NCBI GenBank assembly: GCA_944548615.1
Contig: OX155980.1
Coordinates: forward strand, 62,117,082 to 62,181,081
Length of the DNA: 64,000 bases
Origin: Micropterix aruncella
Taxonomy: Eukaryota; Arthropoda; Insecta; Lepidoptera; Micropterigidae
Direction of reading: 5' to 3'
Shown here: positions 34,480 to 45,250 of the stretch, piece by piece
Position numbering within the stretch: position 1 is the stretch's first letter
Layout of the letters: the number at the start of each line of letters is the position of its first letter
Position numbers and translations under genes: made by a program
The notes under the pieces: model-generated
What the model was told of the DNA's origin: nothing
The model's input: the letters and a program-made list of their open reading frames with translations, nothing else
Database searches by the model: none

Positions 34480-36913
34480 AATTAGTTCTGATCGAATTCC
34501 AATAGCTGCATGATGACATAAGGAAAACTAACTGGACCCAAATTAATAACTTTGTCAACGACGCTTTTAGTAAAAATGCCAGAATTGACCTACGAAAGTC
34601 GCCCTTTTAACTGCGTATAAGGAGTGTGTGAGCACGATCACCGTTTGTCTCGATCATCGCGCTCGCGCCTTCCCAAACGACGCGAACTTTACTTAGTGTG
34701 ATTCTATCAGCTGAGTGGAAATAATTTCAGCGCAGCTGCTAGTTGTATTTTTAGTTAAACCGATGCGGCACAAGTGCCATAAACGGAGCTATGTGGTATT
34801 TTATTTGTTTGTTTTACAGAGCAATTCGCACGTGTACGCTCATGCTATGTGAATACACCGAAATAACCAATGCAAATGTACTCTCTCCAACACGTGCAAC
34901 GATATTTTGCAGCGACGCGCACCGTTTTGACAGATCTTTAACGTATATAGATTTGCAATCTTAAGATTAACATCCATTACAGTGACAAGCTGCTAGAAGT
35001 TCGTCTTATAATGCTACGTGAGGCGTACTGAAAATGTCTGGAACTGACAAGCTTACATTAAAATAATATTCAAATAATGTTGAAAGAAAATCACACAGCG
35101 TGATCCTTTTCCTTCTTGGTCCAAAATAACGTTTTTGCGAATAATTTTCTGAAATTGGGATGCAGCTTACAATGTAATACATATAAATGATAAAAATTGA
35201 ACTCTTTCTGAGCAAGAAAATTTAATAGTCCTCGAAATATCCTCCTTTGGCCTTGATACAAAGGGATGCACAGCGATAAACGTTTAACGAAACTGAAAAC
35301 AATTTTGGCAGTGGGACTTTTTACTTTCAGCAAATATATTCTGATATATTTGATATATCGCGGTGATTTGACGTTGATGCAGCACCGGGCACAAGCGGGC
35401 GCACGGCGCCAAGTTACACGCATTATCAGGAATGTTTCGACGAAATCACATGGGGGAGAAATTAGCAGAGGCCAGCGGGACTCTTATCTAGCTCGGGAAG
35501 GACTGTCTCTCATTAACAATTCCCCATTCATACAAAACGGAAGCATGTTGGCACCGTGAATACGGCTTGCTAGACGTTTCAAACTGGGCTCAGTGCGCGT
35601 ATGCGCTAATAGTTTAGGACGTGCGTAAACATGTGCGTCGCTCAGTGTTTAAACGTGGAAGAAACATCGCTACACTTCATTCAACAAGACTCATTTCCAT
35701 GACTTGAAATATACCGTCATCTCTAACTGCTAAGAAATCAAGGTAATTCGACCCGCCGGTAAAATCATGAATTCTCTTTTCTAGGACAGTCAATGGGTAG
35801 TAATTATTGAATACCTCGATCGTGGAGCGACTATTACGGGGACTTCATGCAATAAACAAACTTCATGATACTCACAAAAGTGGCTTTGTATCACCAGATA
35901 TCAACTTCCCAGCGGTTCGCATAGCTCCCCAATTGATATGACTATCATTCAAGATGCTGGCTTTGAAGTTCTCTATAAAACTGCCTCAATTTCGATCTGG
36001 ATTCGTTGTAGATATCGGTAATAGCGTTAAAATTATGTATATTTCTGGTTACCGAGATGCTGAAATGCCTACTTCCGGCATTTCGGTATCTCTGTGGAGC
36101 TCCGCATTGTAGTCAGCGACCTTAAGAACCCATCCAATAAGTTCAGAAGTTCATTTTACGGCACATACAGTGGAAATACAGCCAACTTCAAGTCCTAAAT
36201 GCCGCCGCCATCCTGAAAACAAAACTTCCGGTTATCGATTGGTCCTGAGACCTATTTCATTGCACTCGAAGACCCTAAAAACTTCGCAATTGACACATCG
36301 AACAGCATTTTGAAGTAAAAGGAACAGAAACCACCTTGAAATAAGACGCCATCTTTGACGCCCACTTTGAATTATGAGTATAGGATGCAAAATCTTACTT
36401 GCCACCGGGAAGATTCGTATTTAAAAAGATTAAATTAGTTCAAAGGCCCCCGAAAACTAATTGTTTCACGATTTGCCGTTAGAATAAAAAAAATAGGAAT
36501 TCTCGCCCCGTCTATTCCTTGTGGCTTTTTTCGTGTAGTTAGCGCACGGAGAAGATTCACAAGGCAGCTTAACTGGTTCTTCTGCCCGGATGAAACCCGA
36601 ATTGGGTAGAAACGTTTCCGACACTATTACACAACGTTACATCGCTAACTATCGCAAGGAGACGGCACTAGAAGAAGAGAAATAGTTTGCAAATTTACGG
36701 CTACTATAAGAGCAATATACTGCTAGTGACAAATACAGAATAAATTATAATAATCGCGAACATGGACGGCTATTATTATAATTAATATTACATCATTTAT
36801 TATGACATTATTTATGAGAAGATAATAATATTAATGCGGCTTGTTTAGTTGTAATTACTAATGTTTATTGTGTGCAATTAACTGTTACTCACTTCGGCAA
36901 TGAATATTTATGA
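34480..36913. other. non-coding, nothing firmly recognised
   Basis: A GC-richer segment at 34590-34950 and another at 35360-35560 break the AT-rich background. Frames up to ~110 codons (for example minus 35423-35091) have no family signature. The words 'tttggccttgataca' near 35250 are faintly mariner-like but not enough to call. Confidence 0.35.
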
Positions 36914-36943
36914 CTAGCTGAATGTCTCCCAGCGTAGACTGGG
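36914..36943 (-). repeat. possible Helitron 3' end
   Basis: On the minus strand a small hairpin (cccag..ctggg, 36943-36928) is followed ~10 bases later by CTAG (36917-36914) and then T. This is the Helitron 3' layout. The 5' partner was not found. Confidence 0.35.
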
Positions 36944-37202
36944 TTCTGCTCCTTCCCCCTTTCTCTGACCCCCCCCCCCCACACATTTCCTTATTCCGGA
37001 GCATTCTAGAATATCCTAGAACATCTGAAACATTCCGAAGCATTCCAGGTTTTCCTACCTACTCCCCTCCCCCCAAATTCCGCGTCTATCAATTTCTCTT
37101 ATAATCGATGGGAGACAGGGGGTATTCTACCACCTCAACCGCGAGTGAACGTCAGTGAGTGGTCGTGGAGAAAAGTATGTGGATACTAACATAATGTTTT
37201 TT
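36944..37202. other. non-coding with C-rich runs
   Basis: A run of C at about 36969-36980 and the repeated word 'cattc.aga.catt' around 37000-37050. No gene. Confidence 0.4.
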
Positions 37203-37300
37203 TATGCACGTTTGTGTGTGTTTGTTTGTGTGTGGGTGCGGGCGTGCGTGCGGGTGTGCGTGCGTACATGCGTGCATGCGTGCTTATAAGATTTTTAAAC
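37203..37300. repeat. compound GT/GTGC microsatellite
   Basis: Imperfect (GT)n and (GCGT)n words over ~95 bases. Confidence 0.85.
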
Positions 37301-37397
37301 AATTATTTAAACATGGATACCGTACCAGGCATATCATTGAGAAAATTCTCGTTCCTTCTTCTATAAATGTCTACGGACGACGGAGGATGTGAGTGAT

Positions 37398-37431
37398 AAA
37401 TGTATGTATGTATGATATGTATGTATGTATG

Positions 37432-37465
<34 letters not shown>

Positions 37466-37512
37466 TGTATGTATGCATGTATGCATGTTTGTATGCACAT
37501 ATGTATGTATGG
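37398..37512. repeat. (TATG)n microsatellite
   Basis: About 110 bases of imperfect TATG tetranucleotide; the long Met-Tyr/Ile-His frames across it are artefacts. Confidence 0.95.
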
Positions 37513-37589
37513 GTAAGGCGCAAGACACACACAACGTCAGACACAGACAACATCATGTCGTGGTCACTTCATAAATCTCAGTATTCTAA

Positions 37590-38229
37590 CGCTACCATCA
37601 CTATACATATTTGAATGCATAAAGTTAATATTAAAAAAAACATAGAAAAGATGAAGACCCAAAAAGAAATTCACTCGCATTTCACCAGATGTAGGCACAA
37701 TTTAGCATTACCCCGTCCATCTCTGGAATTATTCAAAAGGGATCCAAATTACGTTAGAATGGTGTGTTACAATAAACTGCCTGAGAATATCAAAATTATA
37801 TGTAGAAACGGAAAAATAACCCAATTTAAATCGAAATTAAAAGGCTACCGTATTGTGAGAGAATTATATAATATTAACAAATTATAATAAGATTACTGAC
37901 AATTTCCATCTCGATTTTTTTTAAATATTTTTTTTTACTTAACTTGACATTTGTACCATTTTATTGATTATTATATTATTACTATTATTTCTAATTGCCT
38001 CCCATAATCAATTATATTTCTTATTTATAGGACCATTTAATTTTAATATTATAATTTCATGACTATCTGTAGTTATAAATATCTAATATAAATCAATTGT
38101 GTGGTGAGCCTCTAATGAAATATTTAGTATACATTTTAAAGTTATTTTAACATTAAGCGGCTATATAAAGTGTCTAAACAACTATGTAAAAGTTTTTGAA
38201 GACAATAAATGCGATTTGATTTGATTTGA
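37590..38229 (+). pseudogene. 5'-truncated LINE: ORF2 C-terminus, 3' UTR and (TTTGA)n tail
   Basis: Upstream of the frame, LTLPSLYIFECIKLILKK is readable in another phase. The open frame then runs KTQKEIHSHFTRCRHNLALP, YNKLPENIKIICRNGKITQF and KSKLKGY to a stop at 37885-37887. This is the C-terminus of a CR1/Jockey-type ORF2 (xxHxxxTR..xxxxxP.....YNKLPxxIK......FKxxLK..L). A ~340-bp AT-rich 3' UTR ends in gatttgatttgatttga (38213-38229), a simple-repeat tail. One frameshift; truncated at the 5' side near the microsatellite. Confidence 0.85.
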
Positions 38230-38230
38230 G

Positions 38231-38375
38231 CGGACGTAAGACTCGGACACGTCGTGGACTCGAAGTCCGTTAAGAACTTTCATACAAAATGAATAGAAAT
38301 AGAAAAGACGCGACGCAAAACATACAGAAAAGACACGTTTCTTCCCGTCTGCGCCCTGTCCGGGTCTTACGTCCG
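38231..38375. mobile_element. 145-bp MITE-like element with 20-bp inverted termini
   Basis: Termini cggacgtaagactcggacac (38231-38250) and ctgtccgggtcttacgtccg (38356-38375) are inverted repeats matching at 18 of 20 positions. It abuts the LINE tail directly. No clear target-site duplication, so the superfamily is unknown. Confidence 0.7.
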
Positions 38376-38394
38376 TTTACTGACCCCGAAAATC

Positions 38395-38735
38395 CCGGGA
38401 CTGTACTTGGCTAATCTCGGGATTTCGGGATTGCCACAAACAGGCCTAATATGGATTCCGTAGCACCAGAAGAAAATGGTCAGGATTACAAACAGATGAT
38501 GATCTATGGCCACAAACCTACCAACCCCAACTGACACTAAAGGAAAAGTTACAGCTGGAAATTGATATGAGTATGAAATTCCCAGATCCTGTAGTACAAG
38601 TACAAAATGAATCGGGGTTGGCAAATAGTATTAGACGTAAAATGAGCCTGTTCGAAAATGGAGGAGATCGTGGATATCACTTAGAAACAGCCTATAAGCA
38701 CAGTATACCAACACTGTGCTATGCTGGGGTATACT
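38395..38735 (+). pseudogene. hAT transposase, C-terminal region, first part
   Basis: The plus frame from about 38524 reads LTLKEKLQLEIDMSMKFPDP, then IRRKMSLFENGGDRGYHLET and AYKHSIP. This matches the hAT-family segment before the dimerisation domain (IRxEMxLFExxGxRxxxLxxxYxxLxxIPPTS). The expected continuation is found 740 bases downstream at 39478, with a minus-strand LINE tail in between. DNA at 38384-38440 carries 'cccggga' and 'cgggattt' words like those at 40195-40255, which may be subterminal repeats of the same hAT element. Confidence 0.75.
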
Positions 38736-38739
38736 ATGA

Positions 38740-39460
38740 TATTTATTATTTGTTTATTTATTTGTTTCAAACATAATTATAAAACACATAAAAATGGTCA
38801 TACCAAGTAATGGTGCGAAGAAACAACGGCCCACATTCACATGACCATGCTCAGTGCATACAAAACTAGGCCAAATATAGCCTGTATCTGGGCATACGAC
38901 TTATTTTCTGACTTAGGTGGAGAAGCCTAACTGACGTAGGTACTCTATAGATACATATACACATACACACATACATATACATACATACACAAATATATAA
39001 ATTTAATGATCTAAGTATATTATAGTATTATTCTTTTGCATTATATTACAATATAGTACATTTTGTTTAATATATAGTATAATAGTAAAGTTATACAGAA
39101 ATATTTTTTTTATTTTTTTTAAGGTATGACCTGCAGAAGTTCGTTCTCTGTCCTTGAACGACCTATGTCGTCAGGAAGCCATTTTTTTTATTTTTTTTTG
39201 AATAAAATGGTATTTTCTATTTCCTTTATTTTGTCATCCAGACGGTTGAATATATTAGGTGCTATATAGTTGAATTGTCTTTGAGCAAATGAAGAATTAA
39301 CTCGGGGAACGGCATAATTCAGACCTGCAGATGCTCTTGTAGTTCGGTGGTTCTGGCTTCGTGGTCGTTTATCTGAGGTTCGATGGAAAAACATGAATGT
39401 CTGTTTCACAAACAGCTGACTTATATCTAACACATTACTTTTTTTGACACATACATATAA
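38740..39460 (-). mobile_element. LINE tail inserted in the hAT gene
   Basis: The minus frame 39433-39188 reads MLDISQLFVKQTFMFFH, PRVNSSFAQRQFNYIAPNIF and NRLDDKIKEIENTILFKK, the C-terminus of a CR1-group LINE ORF2 (compare YSFIAPRFYNLI in the intact copy). AT-rich 3' UTR follows to an A-rich tail (tttatttatttgtttc on the plus strand, about 38750-38767). It is 5'-truncated near 39450. Flanking hAT residues ..AYKHSIP and PPTSETPERAF are continuous in meaning across it. Confidence 0.8.
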
Positions 39461-39473
39461 ATATGTATTGTCT

Positions 39474-39611
39474 ATTCCTCCAACCAGTGAAACACCTGAG
39501 CGAGCGTTTTTAGCTGATGCATATGTTGGCCATAAACTACGAAGCAGGCTTGGAAGTCAAACATTGGATGCTTTGATATTTCTCAGATTGTATTATCGAA
39601 ATTCTAAATAG
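39474..39611 (+). pseudogene. hAT transposase, C-terminal dimerisation segment
   Basis: The plus frame reads PPTSETPERAFLADAYVGHK, then LRSRLGSQTLDALIFLRLYY and a stop. This is the hallmark end of hAT transposases (PxSxxxxERxFSxxGx...RxRLxxxxxxxLxFLxxN). It continues the piece at 38395-38735 after the LINE insertion. Confidence 0.85.
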
Positions 39612-40340
39612 TTTTTCGAATTATTGCAGTATAGGAGGAACCTTTTTCAAAAATCGAAAAAATGAAGAAATACTACTAGATTCGATCACTGCAATGCTAA
39701 ATGTGAAAGAAAAAAGCTTCGGACGCGTAAAATTTCAAAACCAAATTTACATACAAAAAAAAAAGTTTTTAAGATTGTTTTTAAAGAAAAACTAACCTAC
39801 CGCCAAATAGGTGTTTATGTATTATTTAAAATTTAAAAAAACTTAACCTACCGAAATGCCTATATCTTGTTATTCATTTGAATGCATATATCTCGCTTAT
39901 TTATTGAGACCGAATGAATATTATTGCAGATTCGGAATCAGCGTGGTGAATATAGTCTGGTGACGTTAAAAATCGACAATCTAAAAGAGGTTCCTATACT
40001 AAAATAATACCTAGTTTTTTGTTTTCTATTTTGTATTTCTTACAAAAGTATATTTTTTTACTTTGTCTTTTTTCTTTTCTTACTATATTGGGATTTGAGG
40101 TGCAACAAAACAATATTAAAAACATTTTTTAAGAAATTACTGAAAGTTTTTTTTCATTTGAGCCCAATTAGAAACCACATGTCTAACCTCGGGATAACCC
40201 CGGAATGCTGGGATTACGCATCAAAAATCCCGTGATTGAAAAACATGCTCGGGATTGTATTCGCTAGACTTGTATGTGGCTTGCGCTTTGGTATGTTCGC
40301 CTGGTCTTTTTTTAAATTTTATTAGAAGAAAAAACATGCT
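39612..40340. other. non-coding, possible hAT right end
   Basis: AT-rich; the segment 40190-40260 has 'ctcgggataaccccgg', 'gctgggattac' and 'gctcgggattg' words echoing 38384-38440. A true terminus with target-site duplication was not located. Confidence 0.35.
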
Positions 40341-40680
40341 CAGTGTTGTTTGTAATAAAAGAGTGATCGCTGCTCAGGTGTGGCCTGATCGACGCGAGGC
40401 GAGGCATCGCAGTCGAACGAGCTCGGTCGGTTGGGGACGGTTTTTTTGTCTCGTCGCCCGAAGCCCGACATGTGCTCCGGAGGCTGCGGTCGCTCCGACT
40501 GCGGCGGAGCGACAGAGACGGGCGAAACTGCCGTCGTGCTGTCCTCTCCCAACGCCTAACCGCATTCGGTGCATCGAGCGACTCATCAAGTGCGGAGACA
40601 AAGCGAGCGAACTGCGAACACGGCCTATTATAATAGCAAGAAGTGGACAAGTGAATGTCGATCAATTCGCCTAGTAGAAT
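40341..40680. other. isolated GC-rich block, unassigned
   Basis: About 340 bases that are far richer in G+C than the flanks and hold overlapping frames on both strands (typical of GC-rich DNA). No protein family recognised. It could be the 5' region of an element or an old exon/CpG-rich segment. Confidence 0.35.
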
Positions 40681-40721
40681 ATAAAATGTGTATTTAAGAA
40701 TGCCACCCTCAACCCCAATTC

Positions 40722-40810
40722 CTTCCCTATCCCTTTCCCAATTCACCCATTATGAATTGGGAAAGGGATAGGGAAGCTCCATTATGAATTGGGAAAGGGA
40801 TAGAGAAGAC
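40722..40810. repeat. perfect 24-bp hairpin with a third copy
   Basis: Arms 40722-40745 (cttccctatccctttcccaa..) and 40753-40776 are perfect reverse complements around a 7-base loop (cccatta). A further copy of the right arm with one change follows at about 40785-40808. Confidence 0.95.
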
Positions 40811-41224
40811 CCATTATGAATGAAGCCCCAAACCAAGTCAAAATGACTATGATAAATTTCAGATTCCCCGATTTTTAAAATAACAATTACCAGTATCAGT
40901 TTATATTTTAGTGTGTTTATTAATTATCTAAATGGAAATCATTCAGAATTCTATAGTTTTTCAGTAAAATACAGCAAAAAATGATAACCCTGGGAAAAAC
41001 CAACTGAATAACAGCTTACACATTGTTAACAGTTTTTTTTTGTAGTAGTTTTTATTCATTAAAAAGATACAAATTACATGTCACAGTTCCCCACTAAGGC
41101 TAGTGCCTTGTCAGTGGGAACAATAATGTATGCATATCTGACTTATATTATCTATTACCTATTATACTTATATTAACTATTATAACTTTGTACGTTAAGT
41201 GGATGTATTGACTTCCTAACCTAA
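40811..41224. repeat. AT-rich stretch with fragment of a dispersed repeat
   Basis: 41030-41125 (tagtagtttttattcatt.. ccccactaaggc.. tgccttgtcagtggga) has the style of the T-rich start plus 'gtggcaa' block of the 22080 repeat, but the similarity is weak. Nothing else recognised. Confidence 0.3.
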
Positions 41225-41440
41225 CCTAAACTAGAAACTGGTCTACCAGCTTTGAGCTCCGAGACGCGAGAGTCTTACCCGAGCTAGCCTTCCGCACGAG
41301 GAGGCTTCTGAATAGGAGCTGAATCGTGAGTTCAGCCGATCCGAGAACAAAATGGATCTTATGGCACAAGCTGCAGGAAACCATTCGCCATAGTACGTTT
41401 TGGCAACCTTTCTGCGCCGGCGACATGGGTGGTGATGATG
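41225..41440 (-). repeat. modular GC-rich interspersed repeat, locus 3 (fragment)
   Basis: In reverse orientation this matches 22690-22840 (ccattttgttctcggatcgg, ctcacgattcagctcctatt, gaagcctcctcg, gtaagactc) and so is one block-X unit. Confidence 0.75.
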
Positions 41441-43070
41441 CAGCAATTTATTTGGCCATTTATAATAACATTGATATTCATTGCTTTTTATAAAGGACTG
41501 ATTTATAATAAAAAGCCAATATTTTAACCAATGATAACAATATTAACATTTACTTATAATTGCTTTTTATGGCATTTTTTATATACATAGGATGATGAAA
41601 GTAATAATACGAAGAGATAGAATGGCATCTATTAGTCTATCTGAACTTTATTGTGCGTAGCTATTACGTATCGAAAACTGTATATCAAATAAAATTGCGT
41701 CTTTTGACATCTTTGACGTAAATAATACAAAAATTATACATTTTAATATGATTGACATCTTTAATATTAAAATAATAAGAGCTATAATTTAAAAATCCGT
41801 TTGTTATTATATAATATTAATATTTTATACCGTATAGGCGTTTTAAGAGCGCCATTTAAATTGCGCCCCAATACTGCTTTACCAAAAACGCCACCAAATG
41901 GTACATACTTAGAGAAAAATGAACAATTTTTGAACTTTGAGTTACGTTTAACTACACGTTGCGATTCGTAGTAAAATCCTAGTTTTCGAATTCTAGTACG
42001 ACGTTGAGCAACCTAATACGCTATGTAATCAATGCTAGAAAGAAAACAGATAATTTGCTAAGTAATAACCGCTAAATAAGTTAATTTTTCAGTTTAATTA
42101 CCCGTTAATTTCTGATTAACCTGGAGAAAATTAACCGTTTATCGCATTAATTAGTTGATTTATCATCCCATAATATATTTTATTTTTCAATATATATAAC
42201 TTCTAGCTATATATTTTCACGCAATAGAGACGTATACTATTTTCTGTAATGTTTTGTGTTGTTGAACCAGTACTAAACCAAGAATAATATTGGACCGTTG
42301 ATTTATTTGATACGATCTTGTGCACCTGATTCGACGTTTCAAACGGGACCCAGGTGTTTTTAACCTTCGAGCAGTTTGGGCAAAAAAAACCTGTCGATAT
42401 GCTTTCAATTTGGGGGTTCGTTTTGCCGTTGCAATAATTCCGATTTGCACGGAATCCTTTGTGTGCCGCTTGGTTTGAAATAGGTTGTGACCACGAGGGG
42501 CTTTTTTTGTCCCGTATTAAAGTACCACCTGGGGCGGTGCGTGCGTACCGAAATTTATCGCAATTTATCGCAATTTCCGAGGCATTTTTACAAAATTGAA
42601 GGATTCTTAGCGAAATTGGGCCTGGATATGTCTTACAATATGTTGTGTACTGTACACGAATAAAACATCTTTCAAAAAATATGTATTCTCGACATATCTT
42701 TAAGGCCCAGTGGCACGTAAAAGGAACTTTCCGTGATGGTGATATTAGCACTGTCACAAATGATCCTGCTATAAAGTCCGGTTAGATAGGTAAACAAAGA
42801 CTAAAGGCACAACTTTCTATTAGCAGTCCTTCCAAGAGCAATTATCTTCATTGAAACCACCAGCCAAATAGGATGATTATCATGGAATATACTTTCAACA
42901 ACGACACTAAAACGACTACATTTTTCGCGTTAGATCCCCATCTAATTTCATCATTGATAGAATTAGTAATATTTGTATGATGCATAGGTATATAAAAACA
43001 GTTATACTGCTATATGTTCTACGTAACGGGAAATTCATTAAGGAAATATGCTAAAAATGCTCAAAAATTA
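41441..43070. other. non-coding, one ATG-less frame
   Basis: Mostly AT-rich. A 184-codon minus-strand frame at 42203-42757 has no ATG anywhere in it and no recognised motif. The region around 42540-42580 contains a doubled 'atttatcgcaatttatcgcaattt'. No gene called. Confidence 0.4.
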
Positions 43071-43077
43071 CAATAAT

Positions 43078-43125
43078 CTTGACTCTGGGATTAATGAAAA
43101 ACTTTTCGTTAATCCCAGAGTCAAG
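43078..43125. repeat. 17-bp perfect hairpin
   Basis: cttgactctgggattaa (43078-43094) and its reverse complement at 43109-43125; pairing continues inward with one mismatch to leave a two-base loop. Confidence 0.9.
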
Positions 43126-43194
43126 GAGTTGAAGAATACTATAAAAATACTAGAATCCTTTCTGAAATTATAAAACGAAAAAATATTATAAAAA

Positions 43195-43360
43195 GGTTTA
43201 AAAACGAATTTAACCGCGTGAATTTTGTAGCACCCGACGCTTCGGCGATGTTGCAACCGCCGTTGTCCAGGGTAGACAGTCTACCCTGGACGACAGCGGT
43301 TGCAACATCGCCGAAACGTCAGGTGCTACAAAATTCTTGCGGTAATTTCGTTTTTAAACC
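43195..43360. repeat. palindrome of two opposed Penelope-like terminal repeats
   Basis: Arms 43195-43277 and 43279-43360 are reverse complements at about 90 percent, centred on A 43278 (gtccagggtagac/gtctaccctggac). Each arm carries the 'accgcg..aattttgtagcaccc' to 'ggttgcaacatcgccgaa' segment seen near the GIY-YIG remnant at 20.1 kb. No PLE coding sequence lies beside it. Confidence 0.85.
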
Positions 43361-43806
43361 ATTTAATAATTTCAAACAACTGCGATAGTCTTCGATTTCA
43401 TTTTATAAAACATTAGTAAATATACTTTTATTTTTATCTTTCGATGTGACATTTAGATTGGCAACCCTCCTTAAGCTGTAATTTTTAAGTTTGCATATAT
43501 AGATGTAAGATATAATACATGATATGAGATATATGATATGAGGAGGGAGCGAAAGAGATAGTAACCTAATTAGAAAAAGAGCACATGTAAATATTTTTCT
43601 CAAAAATATCTTTCTATGGAATCATGTTTAGTTTAAACACCTATCATGTGTTTGTGCGATTATACGGTCTGGTGACCAAATATGTTTGTTCGATTATCCG
43701 GTCCGAAGTGACCAGATATGTATGTGCGAAGGAAAAACCTAAATATGGGGTTTGGAGTTTATATGAAACGCCTTGCCCGTGCGATGCTGTGAATTTCTTC
43801 TCTATG
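43361..43806. other. non-coding, nothing recognised
   Basis: AT-rich; doubled 'gatatgagatatatgatatgag' at about 43523-43543. No gene. Confidence 0.4.
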
Positions 43807-43814
43807 GTCTAGGT

Positions 43815-44509
43815 CAGTGGTCGGCAAACTTATTCGACAAAGAGCCAAATATGTTCATCACAACGATTTAAAAAAAAATGAGAGCCAAACTATTTATTAA
43901 TTTAGTTATCCTTTATTGTAATTTTAGACCTACATTAAATTACGAGTACACAAAATAATACTCGATTTCATAGTTAATCATTTTTTTTATTGATAAAAAA
44001 TAATATGAAAGTAAGGTATCCATAAATTTAAATCATGACAATGACTGACGAACACTTAATACTAACAATTTCCTTGCATCTCCTTGGAAAGTTTGAGTAT
44101 GTCAGGTTTGTATGTTGTTGTTTATAATTTTAGGCACGAGTCCAGGTTCTAATCAACAAGATGACTTCTCAGTTTACTGAGATGAAACGTAACTTACAGT
44201 TTACAGTTTACTCAGTTTACATTTTATGAAAAATATTTTTCGCATATTTCAATATTTTAGTGTATCTTAGCGTAAAATCTGTATCTTAGCGTAAAACCGA
44301 AAGGGAAAGAGCAACAAACGCGTGTTTTTTCAACTGTTCATAAGAGTCAGGAATACTATTCCAGGCGTTGAAAGTGATCATGTCTTCCTTCTCCAGGTAT
44401 TTTAAACAAATCACTTTTTGTTGTGATATCGTGGATATTTGTGCCAGAGCCGAACTGATGGGGCCAAAGAGCCACATGCGGCTCCGGAACCACTCTTTGC
44501 CGACCACTG
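43815..44509. mobile_element. 695-bp hAT-type element with 8-bp target duplication
   Basis: Left terminus cagtggtcggcaaac and right terminus gttt-less ctttgccgaccactg are inverted repeats. Flanks gtctaggt (43807-43814) and atctaggt (44510-44517) are an 8-bp duplication with one mismatch, as for hAT elements. Subterminal 'aagagccaaat' and 'aagagccacatgcggctc' are typical of this hAT group. It encodes only a transposase scrap, so it is non-autonomous. Confidence 0.9.
44286..44430 (-). pseudogene. hAT transposase scrap inside the 695-bp element
   Basis: Minus-strand residues EKEDMITFNAWNSIPDSYEQ then LKKHAFVALSLSVLR resemble the ZBED/GTF2IRD2-type hAT C-terminal segment (FWxxxPxxYPxLxxxAxxxLSxFGSTYxCE). 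The segment after SLS is lost. It supports derivation of the element by internal deletion of an autonomous hAT. Confidence 0.55.
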
Positions 44510-44517
44510 ATCTAGGT

Positions 44518-44985
44518 GATCAGAAAAGCCTTATGGAAATTTCCGGAAAATGCGGATTTTCGAAGGACTATACGGTTTGTAACGTACAAAATAGACGAAG
44601 GACTCGGTACTTATATATTGGAGCTGTGATGCGGTTGCAAATGCTTAAAAAAGGTGATTTTCTAATGCTGCCATGCTGCGTCGCACTCTTGCATTAGGCA
44701 GCCATTAGCTGATGACTCTTGTTTTTTCTTTGAAAGGCCGCGGCTTATAGGGTAAAATAACATTTCTAAGTGATTTCTATGGCGTAAACAATATGTATAT
44801 TTGTATTATTATAAAAATACTTTTTACCTATTTTATATCGGGGTATGAACTGATTTTTTATGCTTAAAAAGAGATTTATATGCAAATTAAATTAAATCTT
44901 TAAAAAGGCATATATCTAAGGTCATGAATTCGCCACCATCTACTATTTTTTATACAAATGGAATATATGCTGTCACTTATAGAAC
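44518..44985. other. non-coding, nothing recognised
   Basis: No supported frame or repeat. Confidence 0.4.
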
Positions 44986-45250
44986 AATATACCAACCAGT
45001 AGCTTTACTCTCGAGCTACAGGGCATTGCGGGAAGAGGGTGCGAGGAATGTGGGCAGAGGGGTACGTCCCGACGAACGCATTTGGTTAGCATTATGCGAA
45101 TGTAAAGGCTAGCGACCTTTTCGAGCGTTTGGGTATCTACGTGGGCCGAGTAGCGGGGCATCTGGTGATCCTTACAACTCGTGACGTATTCCCTCTAATT
45201 TCAATTCGGTTCTAAGAGAAGCTACTGTCTGGTATACTTGTTTATACTCT
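44986..45250 (-). repeat. modular GC-rich interspersed repeat, locus 4 (fragment)
   Basis: In reverse orientation it matches 13170-13500: 'gagctaca.ggcat.gcgggaagaggg' on one side, 'gtatacca.acagtagctt.tcttagaac.aaattgaaat' on the other. Only the outer part of the locus 1 repeat is present. Confidence 0.65.

Noticed and set aside
35091..35423. Possible mariner transposon
   Set aside because: Only a short mariner-like word; no D,D34D motifs or inverted ends found.
37303..37556. His/Ile/Tyr-repeat frames over the (TATG)n tract
   Set aside because: Microsatellite artefact.
40255..40746. Long overlapping frames on both strands in the GC-rich block
   Set aside because: Frames on both strands and in several phases indicate composition and not selection; no domain recognised.
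42203..42757. 184-codon minus-strand open frame as a possible host gene
   Set aside because: It contains no ATG at all, no recognised domain and unusual amino-acid order; likely chance.
43265..43330. Hammerhead ribozyme in the PLE terminal repeat
   Set aside because: A CGAAAC word is present, but the required CUGANGA core is not; ctggacga is a poor match.
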